From NCBI GenBank assembly GCA_947474365.1, contig CANJIU010000029.1, positions 1-64,000 of the forward strand: 64,000 bases of DNA, written 5' to 3'. Both the position numbers and the translations under genes were made by a program. The notes under the pieces are model-generated. The model was given only the letters and a program-made list of their open reading frames with translations. It made no database searches and had not been told where the DNA came from. The DNA comes from Opitutia bacterium. Its GTDB lineage: Bacteria > Verrucomicrobiota > Verrucomicrobiia > Opitutales > Opitutaceae. Every line of letters starts with the position of its first letter. The stretch's first letter is position 1. Of the stretch, positions 8,328 to 15,962 are shown in pieces.

Positions 8328-10883
8328 ATGCCCAAAATTCTCCTCGTTGCCGAAAAACCCGCCGCTGGGCGGGACTTTGCGGCGGCGCTCACGGGCGGGA
8401 CGTTCAGCGGGCAGGGTCCGCATCGCGGTACGATGGCCGACGGCACGGAACTCACCGTGGTTTCGGCACGCGGGCATCTTTTCGAATTGGCAAAGCCGGA
8501 GACGTACGATCCGAAATTCGGCAACTGGAACGTCCACGATTTGCCGATCGTGCCGACCAAGCGCTGGGAGTTCGTCGAAGAACCGCGGGCCGACGGTGGC
8601 AGCCTGCTCGATGTGCTGCGACAGGAGGCGAAGGCGCACGCGGGCTGCGAGATCGTCAACGGCTGCGACGCCGAGCGGGAGGGCGAGGTGATTTTTCGCA
8701 AGGCGTTGCGCGGGGTGAACGCCCCGTCGGGCACGACGTATTCGCGGATGTGGGCGCAGACGATGACGGTGTCGGGGCTGCAGGAGGCGTTTGGGGCGCG
8801 CCAGCCGCTGAAGGATTACAATGGACTCGCGCAGGCGGGCTTCACGCGCGATCAGGCCGACTGGCTGGTCGGCATGAACGTTACCGTGCTCGCGACCAAG
8901 ACGCTGCCGCGCGGCCGGGGCGACTGGAAGGTCTGGTCGGTGGGCCGCGTGCAGACGCCTACCCTCGCCCTGATCGTGGCGCGCGATCTGTTGATCGAGA
9001 ATTTCGTGCCGCAGAAATTCTGGGAGGCCTACGGGACGTTTGGAGGCATCGAGGCGAAGGCGGAACTCGATGCGTTTGCGGCGTCCACCGATCGCGTGAA
9101 ATTGCTCGGGGCGCCCGCGGTGAGCAGCGAGCGGGACAAGAAGGTGTTTTGGGACCAGGCGAAGGGCGAGGCGTTCGGAGTGTCGGCCAAGACGCCGCCG
9201 ACCTATCGCGCGACGGAAAAGAAAACGACGCGCACGGAGAAGCCGCCGCTGCCGTTCGACCTGCAGGAGATGCAGAAGCTGATGTCGAAAAAATTCGGCA
9301 GCACCGCGACGGACACGCTCGCGATCCTGCAAAAACTCTACGATGCGAAGCTGATCAGTTATCCGCGCACTGACTGTCGCCACCTGCGCGAAGACATGAA
9401 GGACAAACTCTACGCGTCGCTCGTCGAGGTGCACGCGCACCTGAAGGCGATGCGGCCGACGCTGCATTTGTCGCAGCAGGAGTTGATGCCGAAGAAGGTC
9501 GCGGTGGCGTCGCGGGCGTTCGACGACAAGCAGGTCGAGGGCCACTACGGCCTGGTGCCGACGGGCGAGGTGAACGGGGTTTCGCAGCTCACCGGCAACG
9601 AGCTGTTCGCGTATCTGACCGTGGTGCAGACGACGTTGATGGCGCTCGACGAGGCGGCGAAATATCGGGGCGTCACGCGCCGCTACACGCAGGAAGGCGG
9701 TGCGGGTCCTTATGCGCCGGCGGTCTTCAAGGCGACGCGGGAGCAGATCGATTTTCCGGGCTTCAACCGCTGGGTGAAACGCGAGGCGAAGGCGACGGTC
9801 GCGCTGCCGCCGATTTCGGAGAGCCAGATCCTTGAGGCAGTGACCCTGAAGGAGCTGACGACGAAGCCGCCGGAGCATTTCACCGATGCGACGCTGCTCG
9901 ACGCGATGAAGTATGCGGGCGAGACGTTTGACGATGACACGCCGGAGGAGCAGCGCGAGGCGATGGTCGAGGTGATGAAGGACAAAGGCATCGGCACGGC
10001 GGCGACGCGGGCGAACATCATCGAGAAGATTTTGCTGCGCGGTTTTGTGGTGCGCGAGAAATCAAAGATTCTCTCGACGGAAAATGGCCGGTTGTTGTGC
10101 CGCGAGCTGGCATCGCGTGCGCCGAGCATGCTCTCGGCAAAGCTCACGGGCGAGTGGGAGTTGATCCTCAAGAAAATGGAACGTAACACCACGCCGATGA
10201 CGCGAGTGGAGTTTCTCGACGCGTTGCTCGCGAGCGTCGTCAGCATGAAGGAAGGTTTCATCAAGGGCAGCGCGCGGCCCGGGATCAACGAGCCGGTGAT
10301 TCCGGTGACGTCGGGCACGCCGGTGACGGATGCGATCTGCCCGAAATCGAAGGAGGCGCTGCTGGATCGCGGGCCGTTTTTCGAGGCGGCGGGCTGGCCG
10401 GGGGTGCGATTGTGGAAAAACGCGTTCGGGCGCGCGTGGACGGCGGGGGAGTTTGTCGCGTTGCTTGAGGCGCAGCTGGCCAAGAAACCGTATCACGCGA
10501 CCGGTTTGAAATCAGCAACCGCCAACCGTGACTACGAGGCCGACCTCGTGATCGATGAGGAAAAGAAGAAGCTGGTGATTTTCACGCCGGAGCCGGTGAA
10601 GGTGAAAGGCGTGAAGTGTCCGAAGTCGGGGAAGCTGATGTTGGACTGCGGCGGATTTTTCGAGGCGCCGGGCTGGCCGGGACTGAAGCTTTGGAAAAAC
10701 GCGTTTGGAAAACCATTCGCGGCCGAGGACTACGTGCCGATTTTGCAGGGATGGAAAGACGGCGCGCCGATCGAGGTGAAAGATCTCGTGTCAGCGAAGT
10801 CGGGCAAGACCTACGCGGCGAAGATTGTGTTCGATGAGAAGGCGGGAAAGTTGAAATTGGACTTCGGGACGGTGGCTGCGTGA
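8328..10883 (+). CDS. topB: DNA topoisomerase III (type IA)
   Basis: An 851-residue type IA topoisomerase that relaxes negative supercoils and decatenates DNA by single-strand passage. The TOPRIM domain begins at residue 1 (LLVAEKPAAGR with Glu9; acidic DAEREGE motif near residue 110). The active-site Tyr is Tyr345 in LISYPRTDCRHL. Helical and toroid domains follow to ~640. The C-terminus carries two tandem repeats of a topoisomerase C-terminal domain (~670-720 and ~765-815, both with WPG-LWKNAFG), each keeping only one or two of the cysteines of a zinc ribbon, then a short half repeat (SAKSGKTYAAKIVFDE). The length is greater than E. coli TopB (about 650) mainly because of this tail. ATG start at 8328 overlaps no other gene. 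Confidence 0.92.
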   Translation: MPKILLVAEKPAAGRDFAAALTGGTFSGQGPHRGTMADGTELTVVSARGHLFELAKPETYDPKFGNWNVHDLPIVPTKRWEFVEEPRADGGSLLDVLRQEAKAHAGCEIVNGCDAEREGEVIFRKALRGVNAPSGTTYSRMWAQTMTVSGLQEAFGARQPLKDYNGLAQAGFTRDQADWLVGMNVTVLATKTLPRGRGDWKVWSVGRVQTPTLALIVARDLLIENFVPQKFWEAYGTFGGIEAKAELDAFAASTDRVKLLGAPAVSSERDKKVFWDQAKGEAFGVSAKTPPTYRATEKKTTRTEKPPLPFDLQEMQKLMSKKFGSTATDTLAILQKLYDAKLISYPRTDCRHLREDMKDKLYASLVEVHAHLKAMRPTLHLSQQELMPKKVAVASRAFDDKQVEGHYGLVPTGEVNGVSQLTGNELFAYLTVVQTTLMALDEAAKYRGVTRRYTQEGGAGPYAPAVFKATREQIDFPGFNRWVKREAKATVALPPISESQILEAVTLKELTTKPPEHFTDATLLDAMKYAGETFDDDTPEEQREAMVEVMKDKGIGTAATRANIIEKILLRGFVVREKSKILSTENGRLLCRELASRAPSMLSAKLTGEWELILKKMERNTTPMTRVEFLDALLASVVSMKEGFIKGSARPGINEPVIPVTSGTPVTDAICPKSKEALLDRGPFFEAAGWPGVRLWKNAFGRAWTAGEFVALLEAQLAKKPYHATGLKSATANRDYEADLVIDEEKKKLVIFTPEPVKVKGVKCPKSGKLMLDCGGFFEAPGWPGLKLWKNAFGKPFAAEDYVPILQGWKDGAPIEVKDLVSAKSGKTYAAKIVFDEKAGKLKLDFGTVAA

Positions 10884-10949
10884 GCGGGCCAGAACGGATC
10901 GTGCGTTTTCACTCAAGGGGGCGCCACGACAGGTCGATATTGGCGGAGG

Positions 10950-11327
10950 ATGAGCTTCGATGTGGAAATTAGAGATGCGGTCCAGGTCCACGCGGCCTGG
11001 AAGCAACGCCTGAACACGGCGATCCGAACCGGACAGTCGGACCTGAGTGTAGCGGTGGTGTGCCGGGACGATCAATGTCGGCTGGGCCGGTGGCTTTATT
11101 CACTCGACGAGCCCATGCAGGCGTCGCACCGCTGGCAGTGCGTGCGGCGGAAGCACGCTGATTTTCATCGGCATGCGGCGAGGGTCCTGGAGCTGGCTCT
11201 CTCTGGAGACACGTCAGCCGCCAGAGCGGCGACTTCGTATTCCTCCGGTTTCGCCCAGACCTCCGCCCGGCTTATGGCGGATCTTATCGAGTGGCAGAAG
11301 GAAACGGTTTCGTTGGGTGCGGTGTAG
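10950..11327 (+). CDS. standalone CZB (chemoreceptor zinc-binding) domain protein
   Basis: A 125-residue soluble protein that is essentially one CZB domain. The zinc-ligand pattern is visible: His14 in the first helix, Cys43 in the C-R-L-G-R-W-L motif, and His69/His73 in H-A-D-F-H. CZB domains sense zinc, and in many systems reactive chlorine species, usually as the tail of a chemoreceptor or diguanylate cyclase; here it stands alone. It starts 66 bp after topB. The region just downstream may hold the remains of a chemoreceptor gene. No output domain is present, so any partner is unknown. Confidence 0.8.
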   Translation: MSFDVEIRDAVQVHAAWKQRLNTAIRTGQSDLSVAVVCRDDQCRLGRWLYSLDEPMQASHRWQCVRRKHADFHRHAARVLELALSGDTSAARAATSYSSGFAQTSARLMADLIEWQKETVSLGAV

Positions 11328-11824
11328 GCTGAAGAAACGGTTCCCGGGCTTCGCCCAATAAGTGAAATTCGTTCGCCGCGCGGACCTGACGCACCATCGA
11401 AGAGTTCGGCCGGAGTACGTCAGGAGGTGCACTGGCCCGACATCACACGATGGCAATGATGGGCTCCCTCATTGCTTCGTCCACGGAGGAGGAGATGGCG
11501 TGAGTGGTGGAGTAAAGACGAAGAACACCCACGTTATCGTCGAACGAATCGTCACCGACATCGACAGCATCGTGAAGCAAACGCGTTTCGTACGGATGAA
11601 GGCCACGGCAAAAGGAGAGGGCACGGTAAGCAGGCCCTTCCTCGCACATCCTTGAAATACACGCTGCACGCCGACCAAGAGCTTTGCGACAAGGCCTACG
11701 GCTAAATCAGGCAGGAGTACTGAGCCAAATCTTCCCGCTGCCGGGCGATAACACGAAAAGCAGACCAACCTGGAAACTGAAACTTGCGTGATTTCACCCA
11801 GCGGCCTCCCCCGCGGCCATGGGA
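11328..11824 (+). pseudogene. degenerate region, possible chemoreceptor relic
   Basis: Nearly 500 bp without an intact gene. Around 11537-11655 one frame reads IVTDIDSIVKQTRFV and a following KAT, which resembles the conserved hairpin tip of methyl-accepting chemotaxis proteins (pattern I-x-x-I-x-x-Q-T-x-x-x-x-x-x-A-T), then degenerates and stops. Stops break all frames upstream. Placement directly after a CZB gene makes a chemoreceptor relic plausible, but the similarity is short. A weak inverted repeat (CCTGACG/CGTCAGG) lies near 11387-11421. Confidence 0.3.
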
Positions 11825-12255
11825 TTACCGCAGGGCCTCCAGCACAATCCCGGGGGTGAGCAGCTTAGGCAGAATCACGGGCGCATCTTTGCCGGGTAGC
11901 CAGATGACATTGAAGGGGACGGCGCTGCGGTTGTACGCGGCAAGTTCGGCCGCGATGCGCGGATCCTGGTTGGTCCAGTCGCGCGGAGCGTGGCGATTTT
12001 CTTCGCGGCAAAGGTCCGCAGCAGCTCGTCGTTGTGAAACACGAGCTTCTTGTTCGCCTGGCAGGTGGCGCACCAGCGGGCGGTGAAGTCGACGTAGATG
12101 ATCCGCCCTTCGCCGCGCAGTTTCGCCACGGCCTCTCGGCTCCACGGTTCCCGCACGATTTCGGGCGCGCCGGACGCGCTCGCGGCGACAATCACGAGGC
12201 CGAAGAGCACGTTTTATAGGCCCTCCTCGGTGGTTTCGCCGGCGAGTCCCCACAC
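11825..12255 (-). pseudogene. truncated, decayed copy of the dsbD 3' end
   Basis: Strongly similar to the last third of the intact dsbD at 13706-15847, from VWxLAGxTTEEGL to the C-terminal stop. Lesions are visible: an in-frame TAA replaces the Gln codon just after the TTEEGL equivalent (near 12217); one in-frame deletion fuses LFG directly to LVIVAAS; a second removes the stretch between VAAS and SGAPE; and one base is lost at ~11981 (CAGTCGCGCGG against CAGTCGGCGCGG), shifting the frame. The thioredoxin motif WCATC is still present. The 5' break lies within about 10 bp of a MITE-like element. It cannot make DsbD. Confidence 0.9.
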
Positions 12256-12262
12256 GACGATT

Positions 12263-12403
12263 CGATCAGGGTCGGTCCTCTAGTCGCTAGTTTTTCAACT
12301 TCAGAATTCGGGCGCCAACCGGTCGGCCCATCAGCTGCGTCGTTCGTCCGCACCGATGTTTCTCGCGGGAAGTAGCGACTAGCGGCTTGACCCTCTTTGA
12401 TCG
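12263..12403. mobile_element. MITE-like element, copy 1
   Basis: A 141-bp non-coding element bounded by imperfect terminal inverted repeats of about 28 bp: the left end CGATCAGGGTCGG...CTAGTCGCTA (12263-12289) pairs with the right end TAGCGACTAG...GACCCTCTTTGATCG (12373-12403). The inner 10 bp (CTAGTCGCTA/TAGCGACTAG) is perfect. It is homologous over its length to 13288-13432, sharing the internal TTTTTCAACTTCAGAATTC block. It has no open frame and would need a transposase in trans. Confidence 0.8.
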
Positions 12404-12459
12404 GGCCCAGCGCCCGCCTGACCACCCCATGTCAACTTTGGATCGGTGGGGCGCGCGGC

Positions 12460-13185
12460 TTACATCGCCGGCGCCTTCACGTTCACCGCCGTGTCGGGGT
12501 AAAACGTCACCTTGCCCGTCGCGAGATTATACATCGCGCCCACGAGCCCGATCTGGCCGGCATCGAGCATTTCCTTCAGCACCGGGCTGCGCTCGCGGAT
12601 CTGCGCGACCGCGCCGCGCACGTTGGCCGCGGCCACCTTCTCTACGAACACCGAATTCTTCGAGCTGCGATCGCCGCTGTCCGGGACCGCGGCTACCGCC
12701 GGTTTGATCTTCGCCAGCGTGGCGGTGAGGTTGCCCAACTTCACGTCGTCGCACGCGCCCTTGACGGCGCCGCAGCTGCTGTGGCTCAGCACCACGATGA
12801 GCTTCGCGCCTGCCGCCTTATGGGCGAACTCGAGGCTGCCGAGGATGTCTTCGTTGACGAAGTTGCCCGCCACCCGCGCGGAAAACGCCTCGCCGAGCCC
12901 GAGATCGAACAGATACTCCGACGACGTCCGTGAATCCAGGCACGTGACGATCGACGCGGTGGGATACTGGCCTTGCGCCGTAACCTTGACCTGGGTCACC
13001 AAGTCGCGCGCCTGCGGCTTGCCCGAGGCGAAGCGCTGGTTGCCTTCCACGAGCCGGTCCAGTGCCTGCTGTGGCGTGGTCGCCTGCTGGGCGCTCTGGC
13101 GGGCCGTATCGGGCGTAGAGGCCGCCCAGGTCGTGGCACTGAGGGCGAGAAGCAGGAGTGAGCGGAGGGAGTGGGTGATTTGCAT
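12460..13185 (-). CDS. periplasmic beta-carbonic anhydrase
   Basis: A 241-residue beta-class carbonic anhydrase, interconverting CO2 and bicarbonate at a zinc centre. Ligands are Cys82 with the Asp84-Arg86 dyad (T-C-L-D-S-R), His135 and Cys138 (SHSSCGAVKGA). Start was placed at the ATG at 13185 because it opens a clear signal peptide (MQITHSLRSLLLLAL, cleavage near Ala22), so the enzyme is exported. The upstream extension in frame is Arg-rich and unlikely to be translated. The gene sits between two copies of a MITE-like element and between a decayed and an intact dsbD. Confidence 0.92.
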   Translation of the reverse strand: MQITHSLRSLLLLALSATTWAASTPDTARQSAQQATTPQQALDRLVEGNQRFASGKPQARDLVTQVKVTAQGQYPTASIVTCLDSRTSSEYLFDLGLGEAFSARVAGNFVNEDILGSLEFAHKAAGAKLIVVLSHSSCGAVKGACDDVKLGNLTATLAKIKPAVAAVPDSGDRSSKNSVFVEKVAAANVRGAVAQIRERSPVLKEMLDAGQIGLVGAMYNLATGKVTFYPDTAVNVKAPAM

Positions 13186-13287
13186 ACCCGGCAAACTTAC
13201 CAGCCGGCCCCTCCTCCACCTACTGGAATTTCGAGCCCGCGTTTCCACGTGCGCGGGCTGCAGGCGGGCGAGCCGAAAGTTTACTTG

Positions 13288-13432
13288 GGATCCGTCGGGG
13301 TCAGTCCGCTGGCCGTTAGTTTTTCAACTTCAGAATTCGGCGCCGCCTGACAAGTCAGTCAGCTGGGACGTTCGCCCGCATCGATGTTGCTCCCGCGAAG
13401 TAGCGACTAGCGGCCCGACCCTCTTGGATCGG
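13288..13432. mobile_element. MITE-like element, copy 2
   Basis: A 145-bp homologue of 12263-12403. The right arm (GAAGTAGCGACTAGCGG...GACCCTCTTGGATCGG) is well kept; the left arm (GGATCCGTCGGGGTCAGTCCGCTGGCCGTTAG) pairs with it with several mismatches. The internal TTTTTCAACTTCAGAATTCGG block is shared. It lies upstream of the carbonic anhydrase gene and could carry or alter its promoter. Confidence 0.75.
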
Positions 13433-13474
13433 TCACCCCTGTCCTCCTCGCGACGAAAGAAACGCCTCGGGTGA

Positions 13475-13658
13475 TTTTCAAAAACCGTTTTTTGAAAAAC
13501 TAACCTGATATTTGAAAACCTAGCCGGAGAAATTCAGTCGAGAGCGGAGAGCCGAGAGCTGAGAGCAAAACCAAACGGTGAACTTCGGTTTTGGCGTGCG
13601 GCGCGCGTGTCTGCTCTGGAGATTGGGCTCTCAGCTCTTCGCTCTGAGCTCTCGACTG
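13475..13658. repeat. inverted repeats downstream of dsbD
   Basis: Two structures in the gap after the dsbD stop. At 13475-13498 an AT-rich 10-bp perfect inverted repeat TTTTCAAAAA/TTTTTGAAAA surrounds CCGT. At 13535-13566 and 13627-13658 two 32-bp arms form an imperfect inverted repeat (CAGTCGAGAGC ends matching perfectly) built of GAGAGCTGAGAGC-type units, with a 60-bp loop that itself contains AAAACC/GGTTTT arms. The unit style resembles the GAGCGTTGAGAGTTG repeats at 1774, 4165 and 14950. No gene is seen between 13433 and 13705. Confidence 0.75.
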
Positions 13659-13705
13659 CATGGTCGCGTATCAGGTGATTTGATCCACCACACTTCAATC
13701 CCCTC

Positions 13706-15847
13706 CTACTTCAAAGCCTCCAGCACAATCCCGGGGGTGAGCAGCTCGGGCAGAATCACGGGCGCATCCTTGCCGGGCAGCCAGATGACATTGAAGGGGA
13801 CGGCGCTGCGGTTGTACGCGGCGAGTTCGGCCGTGATGCGCGGATCCTGGTTGGTCCAGTCGGCGCGGAGCGTGGCGATTTTCTTCGCGGCAAATGTTCG
13901 CAGCACCTCGTCGTTGTGAAACACGAGCTTCTTGTTCGCCTGGCAGGTGGCGCACCAGCGGGCGGTGAAGTCGACGTAGATAATCCGGCCCTCGGCACGG
14001 AGTTTCGAGACGGCCTCTCGGCTCCACGGTTCCCACGCGATTTCGGGCGCGCCGGACGCGGTCGCGGCGGCGCTGCGGGCGGCGGCGTTGTGCGGCCAGC
14101 CGAGCCAGAGGCCGCTCGCGGCGACAATCACCAGGCCGATCACCCCAAAACGTACGCGGCCCGCGGAGGCGCCCGGGGCGTTCCAGCGGCCATAGACCCA
14201 CACACCGAGCGCGACGAGTACGAGGCCGAAGAGCACGTTTTGCAGGCCCTCTTCGGTGGTCTGGCCGGCGAGCACCCACACGAGGTAGCCCACGGTCGCG
14301 TAGAGCGGAAACGCCATGAACTGCTTGAACGTTTCCATCCACGCCCCGGGCCGCGGCAGCACCTTCACGGCTTGGGGGAAAATCGAGAGGAGCAGGTACG
14401 GCGCGGCCAGGCCGATCGCAATCGCGGTGAAGATGGCGAACGACTCGATCGTCGAGAGTGCGAGCGCCGCACCGAGTGCTGGCGCGAGAAACGGTGCACT
14501 GCACGGGGTGGCGACCACGGTCGCGAGCACGCCGGTGAAGAACGAGCCAGCGTATCCGGACTTCATCTGCAGGTCGGAGCCGACGCCCGTCGCGCTCAGG
14601 CCGAACTCGAACACGCCGCTCATGTTCATCGCAAACACGAGCATCACGGCGGCGAGCGTGAACACGAAGGCGGGAGACTGAAGCTGGAAGCCCCAGCCGA
14701 TTTTGTCGCCGCCTGCGCGCAGGATCGCGAGCACGGTGGCGAGCGTCCAGAATGAGAGCAGCACCCCGAGCGCAAACACGAGGCCGTGCATCACGACCTT
14801 CTTTTTGTCGTGCCCGGCTTGGTTGACGAATCCGAGGATCTTGATCCCGAGCACGGGAAACACGCACGGCATCAGGTTGAGGATCAGACCACCGACCAGC
14901 GCGAGTAGGAGGGTGCCGAGGAGCGAGGTGGGGGCGGCGGGTGCCGTCGGTTGAGAGTTGAGCGTTGAGGGTTGGGAGCTGGAACCACTGGCGCTGAAGG
15001 CGGCGTCAACGCGCAGGCCACGCGCGGGGCCACCGGGGCCCCAGCCGTTTTCGGAGGTGACGACCCCGAGGAGGCGGGTCACGTCCGCCGGACCTGTCGC
15101 ATCGATCGGCACGGTGAGGACGAAACCGCCGTGTCCGTCTGACTGCACGGCCTGCGGCAGCTCATAGGCGGTGAATCCGTCTTCCGAGAAGAAGTGCAGG
15201 TCTTTCGGCACATGGCCGCCGGCGGCCGTGGGGGTGATGGCCAGCAGGACGTTTTTCGCGCCGCGCGCCGCGGTGATTTTCCACGCCGCGTCGGAGCGGG
15301 GCAGGGCGGCGACGGTCGCGCGGATTTTTTCCCCGGAGGTGGCGTCTGCCTGCGGAGCGGCGGCGGTCACGGGCAGGGTGAGAGTGAGTTTCGCGCTGCC
15401 GGGAATGCAGATGTCCTCGCACATCAGCCATTCGACACTGGCTTTGAGTTCCACGCTGGTACCGGGAGCGGCGTCGGCGGGAGCTGTGAGTGTGACGGGG
15501 AGAAACAGTTCCCCTTCGTAGCCGTTGCCGACGATGTTCTTCTTGCTGTCGAGCAGCACGCGCGGTGCTGGCCACTGGATGTCACCGGCGGTCCAACCGG
15601 CGGGGAGGGTCCACGTGATCTTGGTGGGCAAGCCGGTGCCGGGAAAAACCCAATACGTGTGCCAGTGTGGATCGTGGACCAAGCGCAGGGCGATGGTGAT
15701 CGGTCGGCCGGGTTGCACGGTGGTGTCGGCCGCGACGAGCGAGGCGGCGACGTGGCTTGGCTTTTCGGCGGCGACGCCGGGGCGCGGCAGCGAGGCGAGG
15801 GTGCAAAGGGCGAGCGAGAAGGCGAAAAGCAGTCGGCGGAGCAACAT
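13706..15847 (-). CDS. dsbD: thiol:disulfide interchange protein DsbD
   Basis: A 713-residue DsbD carrying cytoplasmic reducing power across the membrane to periplasmic thiol proteins. Signal peptide ~1-26; N-terminal periplasmic domain with its cysteine pair in MCEDIC (~142-146); a repeat-encoded linker (STLNSQ) near residue 295; eight-helix CcdA-like membrane domain with the paired cysteines in MPCVFP and TPCSAPFLAP; and a C-terminal thioredoxin domain with Cys632-Ala-Thr-Cys635. All three thiol pairs are present, so it should be functional. A decayed duplicate of its 3' third lies 1.5 kb away on the same strand. It diverges from the caspase-like lipoprotein gene, 115 bp apart. Confidence 0.95.
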   Translation of the reverse strand: MLLRRLLFAFSLALCTLASLPRPGVAAEKPSHVAASLVAADTTVQPGRPITIALRLVHDPHWHTYWVFPGTGLPTKITWTLPAGWTAGDIQWPAPRVLLDSKKNIVGNGYEGELFLPVTLTAPADAAPGTSVELKASVEWLMCEDICIPGSAKLTLTLPVTAAAPQADATSGEKIRATVAALPRSDAAWKITAARGAKNVLLAITPTAAGGHVPKDLHFFSEDGFTAYELPQAVQSDGHGGFVLTVPIDATGPADVTRLLGVVTSENGWGPGGPARGLRVDAAFSASGSSSQPSTLNSQPTAPAAPTSLLGTLLLALVGGLILNLMPCVFPVLGIKILGFVNQAGHDKKKVVMHGLVFALGVLLSFWTLATVLAILRAGGDKIGWGFQLQSPAFVFTLAAVMLVFAMNMSGVFEFGLSATGVGSDLQMKSGYAGSFFTGVLATVVATPCSAPFLAPALGAALALSTIESFAIFTAIAIGLAAPYLLLSIFPQAVKVLPRPGAWMETFKQFMAFPLYATVGYLVWVLAGQTTEEGLQNVLFGLVLVALGVWVYGRWNAPGASAGRVRFGVIGLVIVAASGLWLGWPHNAAARSAAATASGAPEIAWEPWSREAVSKLRAEGRIIYVDFTARWCATCQANKKLVFHNDEVLRTFAAKKIATLRADWTNQDPRITAELAAYNRSAVPFNVIWLPGKDAPVILPELLTPGIVLEALK
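14950..14980. repeat. GAGCGTTGAGAGTTG-type repeat inside dsbD
   Basis: TTGAGAGTTGAGCGTTGAGG and the following GTTGGGAGCT are the same kind of repeat as the intergenic copies at 1774-1878 and 4165-4297. Read on the minus strand it encodes SQPSTLNSQPT in the linker between the DsbD N-terminal domain and the membrane domain. Confidence 0.7.
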
Positions 15848-15962
15848 GGTCGGAAGAAACGGTGGTAGGTTTGGGTCCGAGGCGCAAACCCCGAGGTTTG
15901 TTCCCGTCCGTCAGACGCTTTCCGGTTTGCGCCCATGCCCGGGCTGGCGATACCAACGCGGC

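Noticed and set aside
8088-9878. A 596-codon minus-strand frame opposite topB.
   Set aside because: Arg-rich antisense shadow of topoisomerase III without any family signal.
13475-13498. AT-rich inverted repeat as an intrinsic terminator of dsbD.
   Set aside because: The stem is A/T-only, with no GC core and no separate T-run, and it lies over 200 bp after the stop.
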